Source: CAYSWS01 sp965603395
GTDB taxonomy: Bacteria > Patescibacteriota > WWE3 > UBA101185 > UBA10185
Assembly: GCA_965603395.1 (NCBI GenBank)
Contig: CBFDCV010000012.1
Location: 1-21,043, forward strand
Direction: 5' to 3'
DNA: 21,043 nt
How positions within the stretch are numbered: the stretch's first letter is position 1; each line of letters begins with the position of its first letter. This document shows, piece by piece, positions 1 to 4,930 of this stretch. Under the pieces are notes generated by a model that was not told where the DNA came from, did no database searches, and was given only the letters and a program-made list of their open reading frames with translations. Both the position numbers and the translations under genes were made by a program.

Positions 1-126
1 CGTAGATTGCGGTGTCTTAACCCCTATACCGGTAAAATAAACAACAAGATAATAAGCCAATAACACTAAAAATGTAGCAGCGATGATCTCAAAAAGCCTT
101 TTTGGATTTTTTTTAAACAAATTCAC
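1..126 (-). CDS. N-terminal part of a single-span membrane protein (runs off the window)
   Basis: I see an open minus-strand frame from a GTG at 126-124 to the window edge, 42 codons without a stop. The start is supported by a perfect AGGAGG Shine-Dalgarno at 139-134, seven bases upstream. The product begins MNLFKKNPKRLFEII and then has a hydrophobic helix, roughly residues 14-32, preceded by lysines and arginine, so a short cytoplasmic N-terminus with the rest outside or in the membrane is likely. It lies 24 bp downstream of pcm on the same strand and is probably co-transcribed with it. The function cannot be named from 42 residues. It could be a signal-anchored extracytoplasmic protein, which is a common arrangement, but no domain is visible. 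Confidence 0.7.
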   Translation of the reverse strand, partial: MNLFKKNPKRLFEIIAATFLVLLAYYLVVYFTGIGVKTPQST

Positions 127-133
127 AATAACA

Positions 134-139
134 CCTCCT
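134..139 (-). promoter_or_regulatory. Consensus Shine-Dalgarno AGGAGG
   Basis: AGGAGG on the minus strand, 7 nt before the GTG at 126. It decides the start of the partial membrane-protein gene and shows that this organism uses normal anti-SD pairing inside operons. Confidence 0.8.
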
Positions 140-150
140 AAACACCTTCA

Positions 151-819
151 TTATACACCCAAAGACTCTAACCTTTCCCTTTCCTTATCCTCTTCTTCGA
201 AAACATCTTGCACTAACGGCACAAATGAAAATCCATAAAATTCCTCTTGGTCGTGCTTCTTTTCACCGGTTTTGATCACTTTATAAACGGAGCTTTTAAC
301 CGGCAGAACCATTACGCCGCCTATCTTAAGCTGATCAATCAGTTCCGGCGGTACCTCCGGTGCGGCGGCCGAAACCAGTATTTTATCATATGGGGCTTTT
401 TTGGGATAACCAAGCTCTTTTTCTGCTTTTATTATCTCTGCAAAATCATACCCGTACTTAGCCAAATTTACTTTACCGAACTTTGCTAAGGCCTCAACCC
501 GCTCTATGCCAACTACCGTCCCGCTTTTTCCTACTAAATGCGCCAGCAGCGCTGTGGTCCAACCTGAGCCTGAGCCCACGTCCAATACCTTTTCACCGAA
601 TTTAACCTGGAGCCGCTCCAACATGAAAGCTACGGTGGTGGGCTGAGAGATAGTTTGCCCAAAACCAATAGGCAACGGCCTGTCTTCATAAGCGGATCTT
701 GTGTTTTCACTTTTTACAAAATCCATCCTGTCTACACTCTCAAAAGCATTAATAATAGGAGGGGTGACTAAAACTCCTGACCTTTTCAACTTATCTATTA
801 AAATATGCAAACTTGCCAT
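151..819 (-). CDS. pcm: Protein-L-isoaspartate O-methyltransferase (PCMT)
   Basis: A 222-residue protein of the usual PCMT length. The enzyme transfers a methyl group from S-adenosylmethionine to L-isoaspartyl residues formed by ageing of Asn/Asp in proteins, starting their repair in the cytoplasm. Diagnostic stretches are visible: the substrate-side signature RPLPIGFGQTISQPTTVAFM (about residues 47-66), SAM-binding motif I VLDVGSGSGWTTALLA (about 78-93), the post-I acidic residue in VVGIERV, and the later VSAAAPEVPPELIDQLKIGG segment. The C-terminus is rich in charged residues. It begins 10 nt after the DUF1295 gene and is followed by the partial membrane-protein gene, so it is the middle gene of a small operon. 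The family assignment is firm; the substrate proteins are unknown. Confidence 0.95.
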   Translation of the reverse strand: MASLHILIDKLKRSGVLVTPPIINAFESVDRMDFVKSENTRSAYEDRPLPIGFGQTISQPTTVAFMLERLQVKFGEKVLDVGSGSGWTTALLAHLVGKSGTVVGIERVEALAKFGKVNLAKYGYDFAEIIKAEKELGYPKKAPYDKILVSAAAPEVPPELIDQLKIGGVMVLPVKSSVYKVIKTGEKKHDQEEFYGFSFVPLVQDVFEEEDKERERLESLGV

Positions 820-829
820 ACAATTGTGC

Positions 830-1600
830 TTACTTGCGGGTAAACTTAGGCACTAAAACGGGGGTTTTTTTAGCGTATCGTTGATAATCTTTATTATCCT
901 TGTATCTTTTTTCTAACAATGGAATGCCCGAATAAAAAACTATTAGGTTTGTGATAAGAAGCGGGCTTATCAACGAATAGAATCCATAGGGCTCAGACAA
1001 AGATATGATAAATATCCCCCACCACATAGTAATTTCACCAAAATAGTTGGGGTGCCTGCTCCACTTCCACAATCCTTTATCCATAATTTTTCCTTTATTT
1101 TTTGGATCCTTTTTAAATCTGCTAAGCTGCCAATCAGACAGCACCTCAAACACGAAACCAAAGCACCAAACTGTAAGGCCTGCTTCATCTACCCAAGTAC
1201 CCGGGGTGCTTTCCCCCGTATTTACTAACAAGATGGGTATGGCAATGATGAGCATTAAAAATCCCTGTAGCGCAAAAATATAAAAGTATGATTTAACGGG
1301 AAGGTACTTCCCCCACTGTTTCCTCCAGTTTCTGTATCGGAAATCTTCTCCCTTTCCCCTCTTCCTTGCTAATATATGAACAGCCAATCTCAATCCCCAA
1401 ATAGTAGTAAGCATTGTGATCAATACCTGCCTATACTCCATGTTTCCGTAAATGCTTAAAGTGTAAATGGCTATAAAAATAAAACCCAAACCCCACACCA
1501 CGTCTATAATGCTGTTGTCTTTTAAAACCTGGGCTACAAAGAAAACAAATGTCATGAGGAAAATGATCATAATAGCATTGGACAGGAGTACTTCGATCAT
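830..1600 (-). CDS. DUF1295 family multi-spanning membrane protein
   Basis: A 256-residue hydrophobic protein with about six membrane helices. The C-terminal region has the sequence KGLWKWSRHPNYFGEITMWW, the hallmark of DUF1295 proteins, which are distantly related to steroid 5-alpha-reductases and isoprenylcysteine carboxyl methyltransferases. In those families this region binds the cofactor (NADPH or SAM). A lipid-modifying reductase or methyltransferase role in the cytoplasmic membrane is possible but not shown here. The start ATG at 1600 is favoured because an extended -10 box (TGATATAAT) ends exactly 6 nt before it, which implies a leaderless mRNA. No Shine-Dalgarno sequence is visible. 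pcm follows after 10 nt. Confidence 0.88.
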   Translation of the reverse strand: MIEVLLSNAIMIIFLMTFVFFVAQVLKDNSIIDVVWGLGFIFIAIYTLSIYGNMEYRQVLITMLTTIWGLRLAVHILARKRGKGEDFRYRNWRKQWGKYLPVKSYFYIFALQGFLMLIIAIPILLVNTGESTPGTWVDEAGLTVWCFGFVFEVLSDWQLSRFKKDPKNKGKIMDKGLWKWSRHPNYFGEITMWWGIFIISLSEPYGFYSLISPLLITNLIVFYSGIPLLEKRYKDNKDYQRYAKKTPVLVPKFTRK

Positions 1601-1606
1601 ATATCC

Positions 1607-1615
1607 ATTATATCA
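1607..1615 (-). promoter_or_regulatory. Extended -10 promoter of the DUF1295-pcm operon
   Basis: Minus strand reads TGATATAAT: the TGN extension plus a perfect TATAAT. It is followed by 6 nt (GGATAT) and then the ATG. Transcription would start at or next to the A of the start codon. The -35 region is occupied by the hairpin at 1621-1640, and no good -35 hexamer is visible, which fits an extended -10 promoter. Confidence 0.6.
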
Positions 1616-1640
1616 AAGAACCCCACGTAAAAACGTGAGG
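1615..1640 (-). terminator. Hairpin followed by T-rich tract, possible terminator
   Basis: The arms at 1621-1628 and 1633-1640 pair as an 8-bp stem with one C/A mismatch and an AAAA/TTTT loop. On the minus strand it is followed by TTCTTT. It could end transcripts entering from the small-RNA region just before the DUF1295 promoter. The tract is short, so confidence is moderate. Confidence 0.4.
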
Positions 1641-1676
1641 CTCTATTTGTAGGAAAACATATTACTGTTTCCTTCC

Positions 1677-1695
1677 CTCTAATTTTTCATTAGAG
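1677..1695. other. Perfect 7-bp hairpin
   Basis: CTCTAAT at 1677-1683 and ATTAGAG at 1689-1695 pair perfectly around a 5-nt loop. It lies in the gene-free stretch 1601-1956 and has no T tract after it on either strand that would make it a clear terminator. Its role is unknown. Confidence 0.4.
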
Positions 1696-1732
1696 AATAA
1701 TTACGACCCCGATGAGTCGGACCACTGATAGT

Positions 1733-1760
1733 AAAAAAACCCGTATAGGTAAAGGTGGGT
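1733..1760 (-). terminator. Weak hairpin plus T7 at the end of the candidate small RNA
   Basis: ACCC (minus, 1760-1757) can pair with GGGT (1742-1739) directly before seven T residues (1739-1733). The stem is only 4 bp, with a long loop or a pseudoknot, so this is a weak intrinsic terminator at best. Confidence 0.3.
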
Positions 1761-1852
1761 ACCTTGTAAATACCTTGTATCTATCTTAGGTTCCCTAAGG
1801 GTTAGATGGAGCATTTACTATTTTTCAGTGTAAACGTGCTCATCAGGAGTAC
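1733..1852 (-). ncRNA. Candidate structured small RNA or regulatory leader
   Basis: About 120 nt on the minus strand between a predicted promoter (1859-1886) and a T7 tract (1739-1733). Reading 5' to 3' it has: hairpin 1841-1809 (GAGCA/TGCTC plus TTTAC/GTAAA with a 2-nt bulge), hairpin 1807-1779 (ATCTA/TAGAT enclosing CTTAGG/CCTAAG, loop GAA), and a small AAGGT/ACCTT hairpin whose ACCC loop can pair with GGGT next to the T tract. An alternative fold pairs 1825-1830 with 1723-1728 and 1814-1820 with 1729-1735, with a further GATGAG/CTCATC pair outside; it excludes the first hairpin. A 13-codon ATG frame starts at 1847, without a Shine-Dalgarno. It matches no known riboswitch class that I recognise. 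Strand is inferred from the promoter and T tract. Confidence 0.35.
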
Positions 1853-1858
1853 AATTAC

Positions 1859-1886
1859 ATTTTATCATTTACATATTACGGGTCAA
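1859..1886 (-). promoter_or_regulatory. Predicted sigma70-type promoter for the small RNA
   Basis: Minus strand: TTGACC at 1886-1881, a 16-nt spacer, and TAAAAT at 1864-1859, preceded by TGA as an extended -10. The predicted start is near 1852. It is the only promoter seen here with both a good -35 and a good -10. No protein-coding start lies just downstream, which is why a small RNA is proposed. Confidence 0.45.
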
Positions 1887-1888
1887 AC

Positions 1889-1904
1889 TATTTAGGCCTA
1901 AATA
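1889..1904. promoter_or_regulatory. Perfect 16-bp palindrome, possible operator
   Basis: TATTTAGGCCTAAATA is its own reverse complement over 16 bp. It sits 2 bp upstream of the -35 box (1886-1881) of the predicted small-RNA promoter and abuts the terminator hairpin at 1905-1934. A dimeric regulator site would look like this; its use is inferred only. Confidence 0.4.
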
Positions 1905-1934
1905 ACAACAAATATTGCACAAATATATTGTTGT
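1905..1934 (-). terminator. AT-rich hairpin after the M50 peptidase gene
   Basis: The arms 1905-1916 and 1922-1934 form a 12-bp stem with a single bulged A and a 5-nt loop, 22 nt past the peptidase stop. On the minus strand it is followed by TTATTTA. It is a plausible but weakly T-tailed terminator. Confidence 0.45.
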
Positions 1935-1956
1935 GGAATAGGCTAAAAAGTACATA

Positions 1957-2562
1957 CTACAATCTGAATAAGGTCATAAAAAAGTTGATTAAAGGGCCTA
2001 TAACAACATCTGTGGCCCCTGTTACTATTAAGATTAGAAGAAAATAAATACCGTATGGAGCGAACTGCATCCATTGCATATATAGGTTAGGCGGTAATAA
2101 GCCTCCCACCACCTTAAAACCATCCAGTGGGTGGATCGGCAGTAGATTGAATACACCTAAAACTATGTTGTAAAAGATTGTGAAATATAAGAATACACCT
2201 ATAATAGATTCTGAACCAACAATTCCAACTAGTATAGAAAGTGTTCCTGCAAGTAAAAAGTTAGACATCGGGCCCGCGAACGCAATCAAGGCTGAGTCCC
2301 TTTTAGGATTTTGTAGATTGATGGGATTGAAAGGAACAGGTTTACCCCATCCAAAGCCGGCAATCAGCAGCAAAAGAGAACCAACAGGGTCTAGGTGAGC
2401 TCTTGGGTCCAAAGTAACTCTTCCTAATAGTCTTGCTGTATCATCGCCTAACAGATCCGCCACCTTAGCATGAGCAAATTCATGTATGGAAATAGAGACA
2501 ATTAAAGCCCCCGCCACCAGGAAAAATACCAACGGTTGTTGTAAAAGTAGGCTTATAAGCAT
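1957..2562 (-). CDS. Site-2 protease family (M50) membrane metallopeptidase
   Basis: A 201-residue membrane protein. It carries the zinc-binding motif HEFAHA (about residues 27-32) within a hydrophobic helix, and near residue 144 the second motif PIHPLDG, whose Asp is the third zinc ligand in the family. Between them is the GRVTLDPRAHLDPVGS loop typical of short S2P-like proteins. There is no PDZ domain, so it belongs to the compact S2P group rather than RseP. Such enzymes cut substrates inside the membrane; the substrate here is unknown. It is transcribed divergently from secE across only 43 bp. The ATG at 2562 lies 6 nt after an extended -10 (TGATAAAAT), which suggests a leaderless mRNA. 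Confidence 0.9.
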   Translation of the reverse strand: MLISLLLQQPLVFFLVAGALIVSISIHEFAHAKVADLLGDDTARLLGRVTLDPRAHLDPVGSLLLLIAGFGWGKPVPFNPINLQNPKRDSALIAFAGPMSNFLLAGTLSILVGIVGSESIIGVFLYFTIFYNIVLGVFNLLPIHPLDGFKVVGGLLPPNLYMQWMQFAPYGIYFLLILIVTGATDVVIGPLINFFMTLFRL

Positions 2563-2568
2563 GTAGGT

Positions 2569-2577
2569 ATTTTATCA
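2569..2577 (-). promoter_or_regulatory. Extended -10 promoter of the M50 peptidase gene
   Basis: Minus strand TGATAAAAT, then 6 nt (ACCTAC), then the start ATG at 2562. The spacing is identical to that of the DUF1295 and secE promoters. Confidence 0.5.
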
Positions 2578-2590
2578 CGTGTAGCAAATA

Positions 2591-2599
2591 TGCTAGAAT
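2591..2599 (+). promoter_or_regulatory. Extended -10 promoter of the secE-nusG-rplK-rplA operon
   Basis: TGCTAGAAT, then 6 nt (CACGAG), then GTG at 2606. The element lies in the 43-bp divergent gap shared with the M50 gene. Confidence 0.5.
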
Positions 2600-2605
2600 C
2601 ACGAG

Positions 2606-2812
2606 GTGAAAATGGCTAAAAAATACTGGGGAAAATTTAAGGAAATTATTCTTGAATCGTACAGTGAGTTTAAAAAAGTTAATTGGCCTTCTAAAGAAAA
2701 GGCTATTCGCTTGACTGCACTAGTAATAGGTGTTAGTTTAGGCGTTGCGTTATATGTGTGGGTAGTCGATCTCTTACTAAAAGAGGTTTTATCTACTATA
2801 TTACTACAATGA
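2606..2812 (+). CDS. secE: Preprotein translocase subunit SecE
   Basis: A 68-residue protein of the short SecE type: an amphipathic N-terminal helix with the conserved segment EFKKVNWPSKEKAIRLT, then one membrane helix (about residues 36-58). SecE clamps SecY in the protein-export channel. Two starts are possible. GTG at 2606 lies 6 nt after the extended -10 box, as expected for a leaderless message. ATG at 2612 would have GAGG five bases upstream, but that would lie at or before the likely transcription start. I favour GTG 2606 with modest confidence; the difference is two residues. The stop TGA overlaps the nusG ATG (ATGA), indicating translational coupling. Confidence 0.92.
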   Translation: MKMAKKYWGKFKEIILESYSEFKKVNWPSKEKAIRLTALVIGVSLGVALYVWVVDLLLKEVLSTILLQ

Positions 2813-3525
2813 GTAAAAATGCTGATCTAAAAACAAATGAAGAGGTGGCTGAGAAAGCTGTGGTTAAGGAAAAGCCTGAGGAACAACCTCAAGCGGAAGA
2901 ACCGGATACTGAAGCTGAGACAAAACCTGCTGACAAGATAAAAGCAGACACACCAATGGAAGGTAGTGAGGGTCTGGTTGTAATCAATGACAACGTGCCA
3001 GAAGACGCCAAATGGTATGTAGTACACACCTACGCCGGACATGAAAAAAAGGTGGCTATATCTTTAAAAGAAAAGGCTGAAATACAGGGTTTTAATGATC
3101 GAATATTTAAGATTTTTATCCCTCATCAACAAAAAATCATAATCAGTGAGGGCAAGAAAAGATCGGTTGATGAACGTCTTTTCCCTGGTTATGTCATAGT
3201 ACTAATGATCATGAGTGATGATTCCTGGCTCCTTATACGATCCACTAGAGGAGTTACCGGCTTTGTTGGTATGGGCTCAACCCCCACTCCGCTCCCCGAG
3301 CAGGAAGTTAAAACCTTAATGAGATTCACCAAAATGGAAGCTCCCAAATTTGAAGCTAAGTTCTCGGTGGGAGAAAGCGTCAAGATCATGGAAGGACCTT
3401 TTAGAGACTTTTTAGGTAAAGTAGATGAGGTTAACGAAGATCAAGGCAAGGTAAAAGTGCTCATCTCTTTTTTCGGGAAAGAGACTCCTGTAGAAATGGA
3501 TTTCATGCAAGTTCAAAGTCTTTAA
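2809..3525 (+). CDS. nusG: Transcription elongation/antitermination factor NusG
   Basis: 238 residues from the ATG at 2809, which overlaps the secE stop; this coupled start is preferred over an upstream GTG at 2758 that would lie inside secE. The NGN domain starts near residue 69 (WYVVHTYAGHEKKV) and includes RLFPGYVIVLM and the segment RSTRGVTGFVG. The C-terminal KOW domain follows (SVGESVKIMEGPFRDFLGKV). NusG binds RNA polymerase, suppresses pausing and links to Rho or the ribosome. Unusual is the roughly 65-residue N-terminal extension rich in Glu, Lys and Pro, low in complexity and probably disordered. The gene sits in the classical secE-nusG-rplK-rplA order. Confidence 0.95.
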   Translation: MSKNADLKTNEEVAEKAVVKEKPEEQPQAEEPDTEAETKPADKIKADTPMEGSEGLVVINDNVPEDAKWYVVHTYAGHEKKVAISLKEKAEIQGFNDRIFKIFIPHQQKIIISEGKKRSVDERLFPGYVIVLMIMSDDSWLLIRSTRGVTGFVGMGSTPTPLPEQEVKTLMRFTKMEAPKFEAKFSVGESVKIMEGPFRDFLGKVDEVNEDQGKVKVLISFFGKETPVEMDFMQVQSL

Positions 3526-3526
3526 T

Positions 3527-3973
3527 ATGGCAACACCTAAGAAAAAGAAAAAAACTAAAAAAGTTAAAGCTCTTGTCAAGCTTAATGTGCCTGCCGGAAA
3601 AGCTACTCCGGCGCCTCCGGTTGGACCGGCTTTAGGACAGCACGGTGTGCCTTTGATGGACTTTTGTAAAGAGTTTAACGCCAGGACACAGCAAATGGGT
3701 GACGATATCATACCTGTGGTGCTAACCGTTTTTGAAGATCGATCATTTACATTCATTACTAAAACACCAATAACTTCCGAGCTGATAAAAAAAGCTCTGA
3801 AACTTGATAAAGGCTCTTCGGTTCCCAACAAAGATAAGGTTGGTAAGCTAACTAAAGAACAGGCTTTGGAAATTGCCCGTATCAAAATGCCCGATCTTAA
3901 CACTAATGACGAAGAGGAAGCTTTAAAAGTTGTAGGGGGTACTGCCCGTTCCATGGGTGTGGAAATCGAATAA
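3527..3973 (+). CDS. rplK: 50S ribosomal protein L11
   Basis: 148 residues with the L11 core: lysine-rich N-terminus, KLNVPAGKATPAPPVGPALG (N-terminal domain, about residues 18-37), GVPLMDFCKEFN, and the RNA-binding C-terminal domain ending in VVGGTARSMGVEIE. L11 forms the base of the ribosomal stalk and the GTPase centre with 23S rRNA. ATG 3527 is one base after the nusG stop, so translation is probably coupled. The about 12-residue Lys-rich start is slightly longer than in many bacteria. Confidence 0.97.
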   Translation: MATPKKKKKTKKVKALVKLNVPAGKATPAPPVGPALGQHGVPLMDFCKEFNARTQQMGDDIIPVVLTVFEDRSFTFITKTPITSELIKKALKLDKGSSVPNKDKVGKLTKEQALEIARIKMPDLNTNDEEEALKVVGGTARSMGVEIE

Positions 3974-3974
3974 T

Positions 3975-4613
3975 ATGTCCCAAAATACAAAATACACATT
4001 TTCAAAAGCTTTGGAAGAAATGAGAAAGGGTAAGAAAACCAAGTTTGACCAGTCTGTAGAGCTTCACATCAATCTTAACTTGGACACAAAAAAACAGGAC
4101 CAACAAGTAAGATTTAGCATTACTCTTCCCCACGGTACAGGTAAAGAAAAGAAAGTGGCTGTATTAGCCTCAGACAAAATAGCTACCGCTGACATAGAAC
4201 TCTCCGATGCCGATCTGAAAAGTATAGAAAAAGGCGATCTCCGTCCGGACAGGGACTTTGACGCTGTAGTGGCTGAACCCAGACACATGGCTAAGTTGGC
4301 CAAGCTGGCCCGAATTCTTGGTCCCGCAGGTGTCATGCCTAATCCCAAAGCCGGCACAGTTACTGAAGACGTAGCCAAGGCAGTGGATCTCATTAAAAAA
4401 GGTCGTATAGAAATCAAAACTGAGCAAAACCACCCCATTATCCACACAATTATAGGTAAGCTAAGCTTCGAAGATAAAAAGCTAACTGAGAACTATCAGG
4501 AGCTCATAAGCACCCTAAGACAAAACAAACCCCAAAAAGCTAAACCCGACTTTGTTAAGTCAGTATTTATTAAAACAACTATGGGAAAATCATTTGAGTT
4601 GAAGTTGGACTAG
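3975..4613 (+). CDS. rplA: 50S ribosomal protein L1
   Basis: 212 residues from ATG 3975, one base after the rplK stop; an upstream GTG inside rplK (3957) is rejected. It is slightly shorter than typical L1 (about 230). Recognisable L1 segments are VELHINLNLD near the start, MAKLAKLARILGPAGVMPNP (about residues 98-117) and the KAGTVTEDVAKAV segment after it. L1 binds 23S rRNA at the mobile L1 stalk and in many bacteria represses its own operon. rplJ and rplL, which usually follow, are absent here: the next gene points the other way and the two stop codons overlap in CTAG at 4610-4613. Confidence 0.95.
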   Translation: MSQNTKYTFSKALEEMRKGKKTKFDQSVELHINLNLDTKKQDQQVRFSITLPHGTGKEKKVAVLASDKIATADIELSDADLKSIEKGDLRPDRDFDAVVAEPRHMAKLAKLARILGPAGVMPNPKAGTVTEDVAKAVDLIKKGRIEIKTEQNHPIIHTIIGKLSFEDKKLTENYQELISTLRQNKPQKAKPDFVKSVFIKTTMGKSFELKLD

Positions 4614-4930
4614 AAATCCAAGTATACATCCACCGAATCTGTTTTTGCTGCCAGCACACCGCTATCAATTTCAAACTTTCTTTCTGTGGGTAAGTCTCTA
4701 TCTATGATCACATAGCCCCTTATTAAAGTCACAAAGTTAGCATGTTTATGGAGTATATCAAACTCACCGGTATCATTTACTGAAGATACGGTCACTGCTT
4801 CGCCCAAAAAGAACTGTTCTTTCCTGTTTCTAATATCTACTTTGATTTTTTTATCACTTATTGGTATGTTGCTTTTTTTGCTGGTTGGTTGTTTTGGTTT
4901 TTTCTTACTAGGCTCCTTTTTTTCTGACAT
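4610..4930 (-). CDS. atpC: F1-ATPase epsilon-like subunit (N-terminal beta domain only)
   Basis: 106 residues. After a 30-residue Lys/Pro/Ser-rich leader comes the epsilon beta-sandwich: KVDIRNRKEQFFLGEAVTVS, then GEFDILHKHANFVTLIRGYV (the counterpart of the GEFGILPGHA region of epsilon), and a final strand ending SVDVYLDF. The C-terminal two-helix domain that inhibits ATP hydrolysis in bacterial epsilon is missing. In F1 this subunit grips gamma and contacts the c-ring. It is the last gene of the operon; its start lies 23 nt inside the beta-like gene, with GGGAG about 8 nt upstream as Shine-Dalgarno. The stop shares CTAG with the rplA stop. It is divergent, so the assignment relies on the fold-defining motif plus gene order. 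Confidence 0.78.
   Translation of the reverse strand: MSEKKEPSKKKPKQPTSKKSNIPISDKKIKVDIRNRKEQFFLGEAVTVSSVNDTGEFDILHKHANFVTLIRGYVIIDRDLPTERKFEIDSGVLAAKTDSVDVYLDF

Noticed and set aside
1750..1770. T-box-like string AAGGTGGGTACC on the plus strand
   Set aside because: It resembles the T-box core AGGGUGGNACC, but spacing differs and the only downstream sequence on the plus strand is antisense to the M50 gene, not an amino-acid gene.
1711..1850. Hammerhead-ribozyme-like CTGATGAG strings
   Set aside because: The required stem II and following GAAA core do not form at the right positions on either strand.
2758..2808. Upstream GTG start for nusG
   Set aside because: It lies within the secE coding region; the ATGA-coupled ATG at 2809 is a better start.
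3957..3974. Upstream GTG start for rplA
   Set aside because: It lies inside the end of rplK; ATG 3975 directly after the rplK stop is better and gives a normal L1 start.
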